Notes: generated by a model not told the origin, from the letters alone. 64,000 bases of DNA from Zobellia barbeyronii (GCF_018603515.1 NZ_JACATN010000003.1:744001-808000); one strand, 5' to 3'. Counted from the first letter of the stretch, positions 10,305 to 19,924 are shown. Translations and numbers: made by a program.

Positions 10305-11263
10305 TTATAGGAGGTGGACCCATAGGAATAGCATGTGGACTTGAAGCTCAGAAAAAGGGCCTGAGCTACGTGATCCTTGAAAAAGGACCTATCGTAAACT
10401 CATTGTTCAACTATCCGCAGAACATGCAATTTTTCTCTTCTTCGGAAAAACTGGAAATAGATGAAATTCCTTTTATAAGTACAGAAGCAAAACCTAAACG
10501 AAACGAAGCTTTAGAATATTACCGAAGAATCGTTACTTCTAACAAGCTCAACATCCGGCTTTTTGAAAAAGTAAAGAAAGTTGAAAAGGTTGAGAATGGG
10601 TTTTCAATCGTTTCTGAAAAAAACAACTATACAGCAGATAAGGTAATTGTATCTACTGGGTTTTATGATTTACCTAATAAACTAAATATCCCAGGAGAAG
10701 ACTTACCTAAAATTGCCCATTACTACAACGACCCACATTTTTATGCTAATCAAAAACTAGCGGTAGTTGGTGCTAGTAATTCTGCCATTGATGCCGCTCT
10801 TGAGTGTTATCGTAAAGGCGCGGAAGTTACTTTAATCATAAGAGGTCATGAAGTAGGGCCACGTGTTAAGTATTGGGTAAGGCCTGATATTATAAACCGT
10901 ATTGAAGAAGGGAGTATTAAGGTATATTATAATTCAAAATTGAAAGAAGTACGCCAAAGCGGAATTATAATTGATACGCCCGAAGGCACTGTCTCTTTAG
11001 AAAATGACTTTGTTCTAGCTTTAACCGGTTATATGCCCAATTTTGAATTCTTAACGAATATGGGTGTAAAACTATCAGATGATGAAAAAAAATTACCCCA
11101 ATACAATCCTGAAACTATGGAAACTAATGTAGCGGGTATTTACTTGGCAGGCGTTATCTGTGGCGGAATGGAAACCCATAAGTGGTTCATAGAAAACTCC
11201 AGAATACACGCTAAAATAATCATCTCTTCTATTCTTGAAGAAAAAGAAATCAGCAAAGTTTAA
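10283..11263 (+). CDS. ypdA: YpdA/Bdr family FAD-dependent reductase (putative bacillithiol disulfide reductase)
   Basis: Flavoprotein of the YpdA family, which in Firmicutes reduces bacillithiol disulfide with NADPH; the same role here is inferred. Residues 6-35 hold the FAD dinucleotide fold (VIIGGGPIGIACGLEA), about 160-190 the NADPH fold (LAVVGASNSAIDAALE), and near the end is a second FAD contact (GIYLAGVICGG). There is no CxxC pair of the thioredoxin-reductase type, as is usual for YpdA. The start lies inside rpe in another frame, so the two genes are probably translationally linked. A terminator follows. Confidence 0.88.
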   Translation: MEHFRVVIIGGGPIGIACGLEAQKKGLSYVILEKGPIVNSLFNYPQNMQFFSSSEKLEIDEIPFISTEAKPKRNEALEYYRRIVTSNKLNIRLFEKVKKVEKVENGFSIVSEKNNYTADKVIVSTGFYDLPNKLNIPGEDLPKIAHYYNDPHFYANQKLAVVGASNSAIDAALECYRKGAEVTLIIRGHEVGPRVKYWVRPDIINRIEEGSIKVYYNSKLKEVRQSGIIIDTPEGTVSLENDFVLALTGYMPNFEFLTNMGVKLSDDEKKLPQYNPETMETNVAGIYLAGVICGGMETHKWFIENSRIHAKIIISSILEEKEISKV

Positions 11264-11270
11264 AATTCAC

Positions 11271-11298
11271 ATACCCCCTTTTTCAGGGGGTATCTTTT
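11271..11298 (+). terminator. Terminator after the ypdA-like gene
   Basis: ATACCCCC (11271-11278), 7-base loop, GGGGGTAT (11286-11293), then CTTTT. An 8-base-pair stem. Confidence 0.8.
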
Positions 11299-11364
11299 CA
11301 CTGTTCTAGGTATATTTTACAGTAGTACAAAACATGACATTTGTATCAACAAAGAACCTGAACA

Positions 11365-11859
11365 ATGAAATATATTTATCCAAAACTACTTCTTGTCTGC
11401 CTGGCTCTCGCCATTTATTCTAACAACAAACCGGGAAGAGACAAAAACCTATCCCATTCAGAAGAAACTAACCGATATTCGCTATTGGTGCAAAGAGGTG
11501 CCTTTCATTTTGATTCATTTAAAATTACCAAGAATAAAATCTCGCACATACCAGGCATATCTTCTAATTTTGAAACCGCTACTTATAATAAAAACAGTCA
11601 GTCATTTTTAGACAGTTTACAGACTTTAGGGTTTTTCAAGAAAATAGAAGCCAATGGTTTTTGGAACCTAGATACGCATTACGGCACAGAAACATCATGT
11701 ACCAGCCAACTTATAGTGACGCTGACCACTAATGGAAAATCAAAAACCGTAATTTGCGATGATTACCAAACGGATTGCCCCAAGCTTATAAAATATATAG
11801 AGAAAAAAGTTGTTGAATTGGAAGGAAACGATTTAAAACGAATCTACTTACCCGGATAA
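11365..11859 (+). CDS. Hypothetical exported protein
   Basis: Not recognised. The 164-residue product has a basic N-terminus and hydrophobic segment (residues 3-18, LLLVCLALAIYS) that fits a signal peptide; the usual lipobox Cys after the segment is missing. The mature part contains three Cys residues (in TSCTSQ, VICDDY and DCPKL) and one amphipathic C-terminal helix. The next gene begins about 11 bases after the stop, so the two may be co-expressed, in which case this could be an input or target of the sensor kinase; that is inference only. Confidence 0.6.
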   Translation: MKYIYPKLLLVCLALAIYSNNKPGRDKNLSHSEETNRYSLLVQRGAFHFDSFKITKNKISHIPGISSNFETATYNKNSQSFLDSLQTLGFFKKIEANGFWNLDTHYGTETSCTSQLIVTLTTNGKSKTVICDDYQTDCPKLIKYIEKKVVELEGNDLKRIYLPG

Positions 11860-11869
11860 AACCATACCA

Positions 11870-13858
11870 CTGAAAACAAAACACAAATTTTATATCACTC
11901 GTATTCTGGGCTCATTCAAGCTTTTTAGCTTAGCAATTTTGCTATGCTTTTCTAATCTTCATGCCCAAGAAGCTAGCAAGGATTCGGCAAATGAAGACCG
12001 TCCACAGCGGATTACATTTTCTACGATTCCAAATACAAGGGAAGACTCCTTAACACCATACTACGAAGCATTAAAAAATGCGGATTTTGGAAGTCAACGG
12101 TTTTCAGTTTTTGAACAATTGGTAGAAGAACACATCAAAAAGGGAAATACCGATTCCATTTTACATTATGGCAACCTTTATGTAAAAGAACTGGGTAACT
12201 GGGAAAAACCGGATGTCTCAAAAAATCTACATTATGCCAAAGCCCATTACTTTTTGGGTATAGGAAATCATTTTAATGGCCTTTTAGATAAATCTATAGA
12301 ATGGCATATTAAAGGTTTGCAAGAGGCAGAAGCTGCAAATTCAAACGAATATCAATTCAAGAATAAAATAGGTCTTGCCCATAACTACATTTTAAAATCA
12401 GAGGCAGATAAAGCCATTGCTATGCTCACCAAAGCCATAGCTGATTTTGGCGCTGAGTTTCCTGACCAAACCATACAAGCTCGTATTTTATTGGGCAACG
12501 CCCAACTAAGTAAACAAGCATACGTACTCGCCAAAAAAGAATTTGATGAAGGGTTACGCATGGCTACAGACTTCAAAAATTTAGAAAAAGAACTGACTGT
12601 AAAATTAGAAATCGCCAAACTTGCGGAAGCACAAGCGGACTATGAGAAAGCATTTCAAGGTTATGAATCTGTTAGAAATGAAGCGCTTTCAAACGGTTTT
12701 ATCGCCATTTATTTTGAAGGGTCCCTACTATTAGGCAGGTTATATTATAAGGAAGAAATGTATGAAACGGCCAATATAGCCCTAAGTGTTGCCTACATTA
12801 ACGCTATAAACCGTGAAAATTTGCAGTTTCAAAGAGAGGCTTTAATTGTACAAGCCAGAAGTTTTTCCAAACTAGAAGATTATAAAAATGCATATGCTAT
12901 ATTGACCCAACTGTTTGGTGTAAACAATCAAATCAATAATAAACAACAGCGGGAGATTATAAAAGAGCTTGAGATACAATATGAAACCCTCCAGAAAGAG
13001 AAAGCAATTTCCACCCTAGAGGAAGACCAAATAGTAAAAGTTGCTGAACTTGAAAGACAAAAGACCATCAAAAACGCTTTTCTCATTGGCTTCTTAATTA
13101 TACTGATTCCTGTAATTGCACTACTCTACGTCTATTATCAAAAAATACAGACGCAAAGTGAACTGACAAAAAAGCAAGAAGAAATAAACACACAAAAAGT
13201 TACTGCGCTAAAACAGAAACAAGAATTAAACCTCATTAAAGCCTCTGTTGAAGGCCAAGATGAAGAACGGAAAAGAATTGCCCAAGAATTACATGATAGC
13301 ATTGGCGGAAACTTGGCAGGAATAAAACTGCAGGTATCTACTATGACCAGTGATTCTAACAAATGGAAAGAAATTAATAGTCAGTTAGATGAAACTTACC
13401 AACTGGTAAGAGATATATCTCACACGCTTATTCCAAAGAAATTTAAGCAACATGCTTTTTCAGATTTAATTCGGGAATACATAAAATCGATTTCAAGCAG
13501 CGGAAAAATAAAAATTGGTTTTTATCCGCATCCGGAGGTAGATATAAATGCGTTGGATGAAAAAGTCCAAATGGAGCTTTTTAAGGTGATTCAAGAGTTG
13601 ATGACCAATACACTTAAACATGCGGAGGCAAATAACGTAGACATACATCTTAGCTTGCTTAATAAAGAACTATCACTCCTTTTTGAAGACAACGGACAAG
13701 GATTTGATATTTCTAAAATAAAAGAAGGCATTGGTTTTGAAAATATCCGTAGTAGAATCAACCAATTAAATGGTTTGCTTCATATTGATTCATCAAAAAA
13801 TAGGGGTACCGTGATTTCCATAGAAATCCCCATAAAAACAACATCCCATGAAATATAA
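11870..13858 (+). CDS. Sensor histidine kinase with periplasmic TPR region; non-ATG start
   Basis: Membrane kinase that should phosphorylate the regulator encoded next to it. From CTG 11870 the protein begins with KTKHKFYITRILGSFKLF, a hydrophobic stretch and LHAQE, a good signal peptide; the only nearby classical start, TTG 11939, would cut this off. Then follow TPR-like helical repeats (to about residue 350), one membrane helix (nucleotides about 13075-13140), a coiled coil, a HisKA_3 helix with ERKRIAQELHDSIGG (phospho-His codon 13292) and an HATPase domain (ELMTNTLKHAEA, FEDNGQGFD, GIGFENIRSRI). Overlaps the regulator gene by 11 bases. Start site uncertain, identity sure. Confidence 0.88.
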   Translation: MKTKHKFYITRILGSFKLFSLAILLCFSNLHAQEASKDSANEDRPQRITFSTIPNTREDSLTPYYEALKNADFGSQRFSVFEQLVEEHIKKGNTDSILHYGNLYVKELGNWEKPDVSKNLHYAKAHYFLGIGNHFNGLLDKSIEWHIKGLQEAEAANSNEYQFKNKIGLAHNYILKSEADKAIAMLTKAIADFGAEFPDQTIQARILLGNAQLSKQAYVLAKKEFDEGLRMATDFKNLEKELTVKLEIAKLAEAQADYEKAFQGYESVRNEALSNGFIAIYFEGSLLLGRLYYKEEMYETANIALSVAYINAINRENLQFQREALIVQARSFSKLEDYKNAYAILTQLFGVNNQINNKQQREIIKELEIQYETLQKEKAISTLEEDQIVKVAELERQKTIKNAFLIGFLIILIPVIALLYVYYQKIQTQSELTKKQEEINTQKVTALKQKQELNLIKASVEGQDEERKRIAQELHDSIGGNLAGIKLQVSTMTSDSNKWKEINSQLDETYQLVRDISHTLIPKKFKQHAFSDLIREYIKSISSSGKIKIGFYPHPEVDINALDEKVQMELFKVIQELMTNTLKHAEANNVDIHLSLLNKELSLLFEDNGQGFDISKIKEGIGFENIRSRINQLNGLLHIDSSKNRGTVISIEIPIKTTSHEI

Positions 13859-14492
13859 CCTCATCATTGCAGATGACCATAAAATGTTCATAGACGGCCT
13901 ATTGAGCATCTTGAGTGACGCACCTGAATTTTCGGTAACCACTACGGCCAAAAATGGAGCGCAAGTCATCAAATACTTAGAAATTAATGGGACCGGTGAC
14001 CTTCACCTATTGATTACCGACCTCAGCATGCCCGAAATGGACGGTATTGAGCTAAACCGTATTGTAAAAGAAAAGTATACGACCCTTAAAACCTTGGTCG
14101 TGAGTATGCATATAGATGGCGGTATGATCGAGAAGCTCATTCAAAACAATGTGGATGGTTACGTACCCAAAAATGCCGAAAAAGATGAACTTCTTACAGC
14201 TATGCGGACTATAGTTAAAGGTGAAAAATATTTCTCACAGGAAATAAAACGCGCCTATACCGATGCTATGTTCGAGAACAAAAAGGAAGAAGAGGTGCAC
14301 CTTACAGACCGCGAAAAACAAGTACTAAAGCTTATTGCAGATGAATACACTACGCAAGAAATTGCAGATGAACTCTTTCTAAGTAAGCACACTATAGAAA
14401 GTTACCGCAAAAATCTCATCTCAAAATTACAAGTGAAAAATTTAGCCGGACTCACCAAGCATGCCATTAAAATTGGACTTCTAGACTCTTAA
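13848..14492 (+). CDS. LuxR/NarL-type response regulator
   Basis: DNA-binding partner of the preceding sensor kinase. Residues 1-120 form a receiver domain with the full set of active residues: the acidic pair D9-D10, phospho-acceptor D58 (LLITDLSMPEMDG), S86 and K108 (GYVPKNA). Residues about 148-210 form a LuxR-type helix-turn-helix (LTDREKQVLKLIADEYTTQE, then LFLSKHTIESYRKNL). Its ATG lies inside the kinase gene, so both are made from one message. It ends directly against the convergent PepSY gene with no space for a terminator. Target genes are not known. Confidence 0.93.
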   Translation: MKYNLIIADDHKMFIDGLLSILSDAPEFSVTTTAKNGAQVIKYLEINGTGDLHLLITDLSMPEMDGIELNRIVKEKYTTLKTLVVSMHIDGGMIEKLIQNNVDGYVPKNAEKDELLTAMRTIVKGEKYFSQEIKRAYTDAMFENKKEEEVHLTDREKQVLKLIADEYTTQEIADELFLSKHTIESYRKNLISKLQVKNLAGLTKHAIKIGLLDS

Positions 14493-15002
14493 CTAAACAA
14501 AGAGCAAAATAAGCGTAAGTACGAGGCCGCCTAAGGCAAAATAAAGACCTTTCTTAAATATAGGAGCACTAGGCCTGAACATCCAAAATGCAGATATTAC
14601 AAAGAACAATAGTGACGCTCCAAAGAAAATATTTAGAAAAAATAAAGGCTGACTAGAAGTAGCCTTATGTATTTTGGTCATTTTACCTATAACAAAAGGC
14701 AGCTTTTTCTCGGTATATGATGCAACCCCAGTTTTGCTATTATAAGAACCACCTTCAAAATGAATAATGCCTCCCTCTTCTTTTTCTACCTTAAAATGTT
14801 TGATTTTAAGTGCCTTTCCTACATCTTCTGCTTTTATGTTGGGTTTTAATGTTTTCTCTGCCGCAACTTCACTCTTAAGAAAATCGGTATCTCTAAAAAT
14901 TAGAATAATACCGCTTATTGCATACATAGCCATTATACCAGCTAAGAAAAATCCTAGATATCTGTGGTAGGTACGCATTTTTGCTTCAGTCTTTCTCCCC
15001 AT
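14493..15002 (-). CDS. PepSY-associated membrane protein next to a TonB receptor
   Basis: 169 residues. An N-terminal HRYLGFFLAGIMAMYAISGIIL segment is typical of the first helix of PepSY-associated membrane proteins; it is followed by a periplasmic PepSY-like domain (about 45-105) and two C-terminal membrane helices (about 118-138 and 150-168). Such proteins often accompany TonB receptors, some as ferric-siderophore reductases; this short form lacks the remaining helices of those enzymes, so function is open. Its start is 25 bases after the stop of the receptor gene, indicating one operon. Confidence 0.75.
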   Translation of the reverse strand: MGRKTEAKMRTYHRYLGFFLAGIMAMYAISGIILIFRDTDFLKSEVAAEKTLKPNIKAEDVGKALKIKHFKVEKEEGGIIHFEGGSYNSKTGVASYTEKKLPFVIGKMTKIHKATSSQPLFFLNIFFGASLLFFVISAFWMFRPSAPIFKKGLYFALGGLVLTLILLFV

Positions 15003-15027
15003 TACTTTTATTATTTATTGGTTGGTT

Positions 15028-17409
15028 TTATCTTCTTCTTCCAGAATATTCCATAGCCTCGCCTTTACCGAAACCATAACTGAAGCCAAAAGTAATAAAC
15101 CTACCACGTTGTCTTCGGGAATAAGTTGAAAAAGTTTCTTGTGTTGTTTCCGTTTCGTTTACTCGTGAAGCAAATACATCTCTTACACTAAAGTTTACGA
15201 CTCCTTTACCTTTCAATATTTTCTTGCGGGCCCCCATATCCAAAAAGAGGTTATCGCTTGTGTTTCCTTGAACCGTCTCATAACTACTTTGGTAATTTCC
15301 TGTAGCTTCAAAATCAATATCTGCAGGTAGTTTAAGTTTGGTCATTAACTTCATAGACCACCTATCGGCATTAAAATCAAATACTTGAGTATCTAAGCTT
15401 CCCTTTCTATCAAACTTATTATAGTTCATATCTGTAGTTACGGTAAACCACTTGGCAGGACTATACTTCCCGTTGAACTCAACACCTGTAGCTTTATTGG
15501 TACCAATGTTCTCAGGTTTACTTATGGTAACTTCATCCTCATAGCTAAATATAGATTCAATAACATCTGTGGTGTAGCGGTGATACACACTAAAATTAAG
15601 CGATGCTTTTCCTAAAACATAAATACTTGTAATCTCATAAGAATCTGTATACTCTGGTTGTAATTCTGGATTACCTTGACGGATATTAAAGTTATTTCTA
15701 ATATTAAAAAAAGGATTCAAATCCCACAAATCTGGCCTATACACTCTGCGTGAGTATCCCGCTTGCATAGAAACCTTATCACTGAATTTATAGGACGTAT
15801 GCGCACTAGGAAAAAGGTTGGTATATTTCTGTTCATTCTTCTGGTTGGTATTTTGCAACAGCGTATTGAGGTTTGTTTGTTCCATACGGACCCCTGCTTT
15901 CATACCCCATTTTCCAATTTCATATGCACCTGTACCATAAACAGCAAAAACCTTTTGATCATATTCAAACACATTGGTCAAATCAGGGTTTGAAACATAA
16001 ACCCCATTTTCTAAATCGTCAACCTCATAATCATTGCTAACATCGTTCAAAATATATTGACCACCTGCTTCCATTGTCCATTCTTCATTAAATGGCCGTG
16101 TATAATCTAGTTTAAAAGTATATTCCGCTTCCTGAAATTCGGTTCGAGTACGTTGTGTGGCATCGTTGTCCTCTCCGGATATGGTTACATCTTCAAAATC
16201 TGAGGATTGGTCTTTTCCGAAAAAATTACCCAAAGCACTGAACAAAAGATCATGGTCTTCGTGATCCTTAAAATCGCTTTTATATTGAAGCTCGTATTGG
16301 TATTTTGGATTAGTAGCCTCTGTCGTTTCAGTCCGCTCCCATTCTGAAACCAACTGATTATCCGCATCTAGAGATTTGTATTTTGTATTGGAGGGTTGGT
16401 CTTCAATTTCATAAGCGAAATTCCCCGAAAGAGTCAATACATTATTTTGATTAATGTAATAATCCGTTCCTAAAATAATATTGTAAAACTCCTCATTTCT
16501 AAACTCCTCACCTATTGAAGCAATTGAAGTTCCATCGGTAAGATTTCGGTTAATGTTCTCCGTGTCATTTGGCAGTTCCCTATACCCTGCTCCTAACTGA
16601 CTAAAAAGATTGAATCTTTCCGTACGACGATTTAAACTTAACCCAAAACTATGATTATCCGGTGAGCCTGTATTCAAACTAATAGAACCGTTAAAGCCTT
16701 CCCGCTCTTCTTTTTTTATGACAATGTTGATTATTCCCGAAGTACCCTCAGCGTCATACTTAGCCGAAGGATTGGTAATAACCTCCACCCTTTCAATCAT
16801 ATCAGAAGTAATAGTTCCCAAAGCATTCCCGCCATCTCCAGTAAGAATAGAAGGTTTTCCATTAATTAGAACCTGTACACCTTGGCTTCCGCGTAAACTT
16901 ATTTGCCCTTCTATATTTACATTCACAGAAGGCACATTGTTTAAAACCTCTAAAGCACTTGCTCCAGTGCTACTAATATCCTTACCAACGTTGAACACCC
17001 GTTTATCTAACTTGAATTGTGTTCTTGATACTTCCCCTTCAACCACAACTTCCGAAAGCTGTTGGGCATCTTGATTCAGTTTCACCTGCCCCATATCGAT
17101 AACTCCGTTTGCGGGCACGAGATCATCGAATCTTTTTTTCTCAAAGCCGATAAAACTAATTTCAATAAAGTAGTTCTGAGCGTCTGTTTTTAGGCTGAAT
17201 GAACCATCATCTAAAGTAGTGGTACCGGTGATTCCTTTTTGTGTGGTTTTGTCTCCTACTAAAACTGTTGCGAAAGCAACTGGCTGCCCACCGGATTGTT
17301 CAATTACTGTTCCTACAATTTCAATCTCACCATTCTGGGCAAGGTTTATATTCGTAACGAGCAACGCCAAAAACAGCGTAAAAGAAGTGGTGGTAAATTT
17401 TAAATGCAT
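15028..17409 (-). CDS. TonB-dependent outer-membrane receptor
   Basis: Energised outer-membrane transporter. Starting at ATG 17409 (MHLKFTTTSF) the protein has a signal peptide ending near NINLAQN, a carboxypeptidase-regulatory-like domain (about 30-110, VGTVIEQSGGQPVAFATV), a TonB plug domain (SALEVLNNVPSVNV, SLRGSQGVQVLINGKPS, IERVEVITNPSAKYDAEGT, IINIVIKKE) and a long beta barrel. An upstream in-frame start would add 14 residues before the signal peptide and is unlikely. It is of the outer-membrane beta-barrel group without a SusD partner, so not a polysaccharide-utilisation pair. The adjoining PepSY protein and metal genes hint at a metal or metallophore substrate, which is inference. Confidence 0.92.
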   Translation of the reverse strand: MHLKFTTTSFTLFLALLVTNINLAQNGEIEIVGTVIEQSGGQPVAFATVLVGDKTTQKGITGTTTLDDGSFSLKTDAQNYFIEISFIGFEKKRFDDLVPANGVIDMGQVKLNQDAQQLSEVVVEGEVSRTQFKLDKRVFNVGKDISSTGASALEVLNNVPSVNVNIEGQISLRGSQGVQVLINGKPSILTGDGGNALGTITSDMIERVEVITNPSAKYDAEGTSGIINIVIKKEEREGFNGSISLNTGSPDNHSFGLSLNRRTERFNLFSQLGAGYRELPNDTENINRNLTDGTSIASIGEEFRNEEFYNIILGTDYYINQNNVLTLSGNFAYEIEDQPSNTKYKSLDADNQLVSEWERTETTEATNPKYQYELQYKSDFKDHEDHDLLFSALGNFFGKDQSSDFEDVTISGEDNDATQRTRTEFQEAEYTFKLDYTRPFNEEWTMEAGGQYILNDVSNDYEVDDLENGVYVSNPDLTNVFEYDQKVFAVYGTGAYEIGKWGMKAGVRMEQTNLNTLLQNTNQKNEQKYTNLFPSAHTSYKFSDKVSMQAGYSRRVYRPDLWDLNPFFNIRNNFNIRQGNPELQPEYTDSYEITSIYVLGKASLNFSVYHRYTTDVIESIFSYEDEVTISKPENIGTNKATGVEFNGKYSPAKWFTVTTDMNYNKFDRKGSLDTQVFDFNADRWSMKLMTKLKLPADIDFEATGNYQSSYETVQGNTSDNLFLDMGARKKILKGKGVVNFSVRDVFASRVNETETTQETFSTYSRRQRGRFITFGFSYGFGKGEAMEYSGRRR

Positions 17410-17543
17410 GGTGTGAGTTGTTTGGATTATAAAAATGCATAAAAAAAGCATCCAACGAAACTTAAAAACCGCTATTTAACAATTTTAACAATGTTGAGTC
17501 AGCCTGATAAATACGCTGAATCAGAATAATTTAGGTTATACGT

Positions 17544-19544
17544 TTAATCCCATTTCATGTTCTGTAAACGCACGGCGTTCAAAATAGCTAAAAGCGCTAC
17601 GCCTACATCTGCAAAAACGGCTTCCCACATGGTAGCCATTCCCACAGCTCCAAGAATCATAACCAAAGCTTTGACCCCAAAGGCAAGAGCTATATTCTGC
17701 CAGACTATTTTTCTAGTAGACTTCCCTATTTGTATGGCCTGCGCAACTTTTTCAGGTTGATCGGTCTGTATGATAACATCCGCTGTCTCAATGGCCACGT
17801 CGCTTCCTAAACCGCCCATAGCAATACCAACATCGCTAGCCGCCAATACCGGGGCATCATTTATACCATCACCAATAAAGGCTACTTTTGCCCCAGAGAT
17901 ATCCTTTAATTTTTCCACCTCATTAAGTTTATCCTCAGGTAGAAGTCCACCCTTGGCCCAATCTACATGAAGTTCTTTAGCCACCTTCTGTGTAATGGCA
18001 TCCTTATCTCCGGACAACATCACAATTTTAGACACCCCAGTTTTCCGTATCTTCTCAATAGCGGCCTCAGCACCATCCTTAAGTTCATCAGAAATAACAA
18101 CGTAACCCAAAAACTTTCTATCAACAGCTATCATTACTATACTTTCTACAACAGCCTCCGTTTCTTTAGGAACCGTTATTCCATTAGCAACCATTAGCGC
18201 TTTATTTCCTACCAAAACGGATTTACCCGCTACAATACCTACCAACCCCTTTCCTGCAATTTCAAAAACATCTTTGGCCTTACTACTTGCCCCCTCTTCC
18301 TTATACTCCAGAATGGCCTTTGCTATGGGATGGGTAGATTGTGCTTCAATGGCCATGAGGTAGTCCATAAAATCCTTCTCGCTTAAAGACTCGCCAGATT
18401 CTTCACTATCAGCATGTAAAACAATTTCCTTTATTTTAAACACACCCTTGGTTACAGTACCTGTTTTATCCATTGCCAAGGTGTTGATCTTGGTAATGGT
18501 ATCTAGAAAGGAAGCGCCTTTAAACAGAATACCATTTCGGGAAGCTGCACCTAGGCCTCCAAAATACCCCAAGGGAATTGAAATAACCAAAGCACACGGA
18601 CAAGAAATAACCAAGAAAATTAACGCGCGGTAAAGCCAATCCCTAAAAATATATTCCTCAACAAAAAAGTAAGGTAACAAGGTTAGTCCAATAGCCAGGA
18701 ACACCACAATTGGTGTATAAATTCTAGCAAACTTACGAATGAACAATTCTGTTTTTGACTTGCGGGCCGTGGCGTTCTGTACCATATCCAAAATACGGGC
18801 AATGGAGCTGTCTTTAAATTCTTTGGTAACCTCCACTTCAATAACCCCATCTAGATTAATACTCCCGGCAAATACTTTCTCACCTTGAGCAATAGTAGAC
18901 GGTTTACTTTCCCCGGAAATAGCCGCTGTATTTAAACTGGCTTTCTCCGATAATAATTTTCCGTCAAGCGGAACTTTCTCACCCAAACGAACTTGAATAC
19001 GTTCACCAATTTTTACAGCTTCAGGAGCTACAGAAAACATATCTCCGTTACGAAGCACCGTAGCCGATTTAGGCCTTACATCCAATAACGCCTTTATATT
19101 TCCTTTGGCCTTTGTCACGGCAGAATGCTGAAACAATTCTCCCACCGCATAAAATAACATTACGGCCACACCTTCTGGATATTCCCCTATAGCGAATGCA
19201 CCAATAGTGGCAATGGACATTAATAGAAATTCAGTAAAAAAATCTCCGTTCACAATGCTCTTCCAGCCCTGTTTCATTACCGGAAACCCCACAGGTACAT
19301 AGGCAATACTGTACCAAACCACACGCACCCAGTCCGTAAAAAAGAGCACATTAAAAATATCTAGAGCGATACCTCCCAGTAACAGTACAAAGCTAATAAT
19401 AGCCGGAAGGTACGGACTAAGAACCTTACTGGATTTTTCACTTTCATGATTGCCACAACAACTCCCACAATCGTCATCCGAAACTTCACCAGAATGTTGG
19501 TGATTATCTATATCCCGAAGATTGACCTTCTTCTTTTTTATCAT
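17544..19544 (-). CDS. zntA: Zn/Cd/Pb/Co-type heavy-metal P1B ATPase
   Basis: ATP-driven export of divalent metal across the inner membrane. Starting at ATG 19544 (MIKKKKVNLRD) it has a Cys/His-rich head (DDDCGSCCGNH) in place of a folded HMA domain, eight membrane helices, the actuator motif ISGESKP, the metal site SCPCAL in helix 6, the phosphorylation motif DKTGT, the HP motif (THPIAKA) and GDGINDAP. Helix 8 carries FADVGVALLAILN, whose Asp marks the zinc/cadmium group rather than copper ATPases. A longer reading frame reaches 19664, but its first 40 residues look unlike the family. Upstream on the same strand lie remains of an RND efflux operon. Confidence 0.9.
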   Translation of the reverse strand: MIKKKKVNLRDIDNHQHSGEVSDDDCGSCCGNHESEKSSKVLSPYLPAIISFVLLLGGIALDIFNVLFFTDWVRVVWYSIAYVPVGFPVMKQGWKSIVNGDFFTEFLLMSIATIGAFAIGEYPEGVAVMLFYAVGELFQHSAVTKAKGNIKALLDVRPKSATVLRNGDMFSVAPEAVKIGERIQVRLGEKVPLDGKLLSEKASLNTAAISGESKPSTIAQGEKVFAGSINLDGVIEVEVTKEFKDSSIARILDMVQNATARKSKTELFIRKFARIYTPIVVFLAIGLTLLPYFFVEEYIFRDWLYRALIFLVISCPCALVISIPLGYFGGLGAASRNGILFKGASFLDTITKINTLAMDKTGTVTKGVFKIKEIVLHADSEESGESLSEKDFMDYLMAIEAQSTHPIAKAILEYKEEGASSKAKDVFEIAGKGLVGIVAGKSVLVGNKALMVANGITVPKETEAVVESIVMIAVDRKFLGYVVISDELKDGAEAAIEKIRKTGVSKIVMLSGDKDAITQKVAKELHVDWAKGGLLPEDKLNEVEKLKDISGAKVAFIGDGINDAPVLAASDVGIAMGGLGSDVAIETADVIIQTDQPEKVAQAIQIGKSTRKIVWQNIALAFGVKALVMILGAVGMATMWEAVFADVGVALLAILNAVRLQNMKWD

Positions 19545-19687
19545 TTCTCTAAAATTGTAAGTTCTTAAATAACATCTTGCAAACGTGTTGCTAGAGCCAC
19601 CCGTAATAAAATTTATTCCAAATAAAGCAAAGACCTCGTACGCGAAAATTATTAAGCGAAACAAGTTGCCCTAGCAGTATAATTGGT

Positions 19688-19924
19688 CTAATGACTATGT
19701 TCCGCTTCTCCCTTTTTCATTTCCGTCATTAAAAAGTAGCCGTTTATGAAAGCAAACTTAGATTGAGAGTCAATTTCCATCAAAAAATTTACAGCGACCC
19801 ACTCATTATCTTCAGTACCTAAAGTTACTTCATACGGAACAAAACTAAATGCGTCTCCTTCTTTTTCTACACCCACTGCTCTACTATGTAATTGTTGTAA
19901 TGAGGCACCACACTTTTTACCCTT
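19688..19924 (-). pseudogene. Remnant: C-terminal end of a CzcB/CusB-like RND adaptor
   Basis: This frame reads KCGASLQQLHSRAVGVE, then FVPYEVTLG, FLMTEMKKG and a His-rich end (EAEHSH). That is the usual end of Bacteroidota heavy-metal RND adaptor proteins (membrane fusion proteins), about 75 residues out of some 400. Before it the frame meets a stop at 19925-19927. The only start is a GTG at 19876, which would give a 62-residue fragment without the hairpin or lipoyl domains. It is therefore a gene end left by a deletion, not a functional gene. The parent family is inferred from the ending pattern. Confidence 0.6.

Noticed and set aside
11393-11611. 72-codon frame overlapping the exported hypothetical gene in another frame
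   Set aside because: The 11365 frame has a signal peptide and longer coding potential; the overlap frame has no protein-like pattern.
16718-17074. 118-codon open frame on the plus strand
   Set aside because: Antisense to the plug domain of the TonB receptor; shadow frame.
19545-19664. N-terminal extension of the P-type ATPase by 40 residues
   Set aside because: Sequence is unlike the family; the internal ATG at 19544 gives a normal start.
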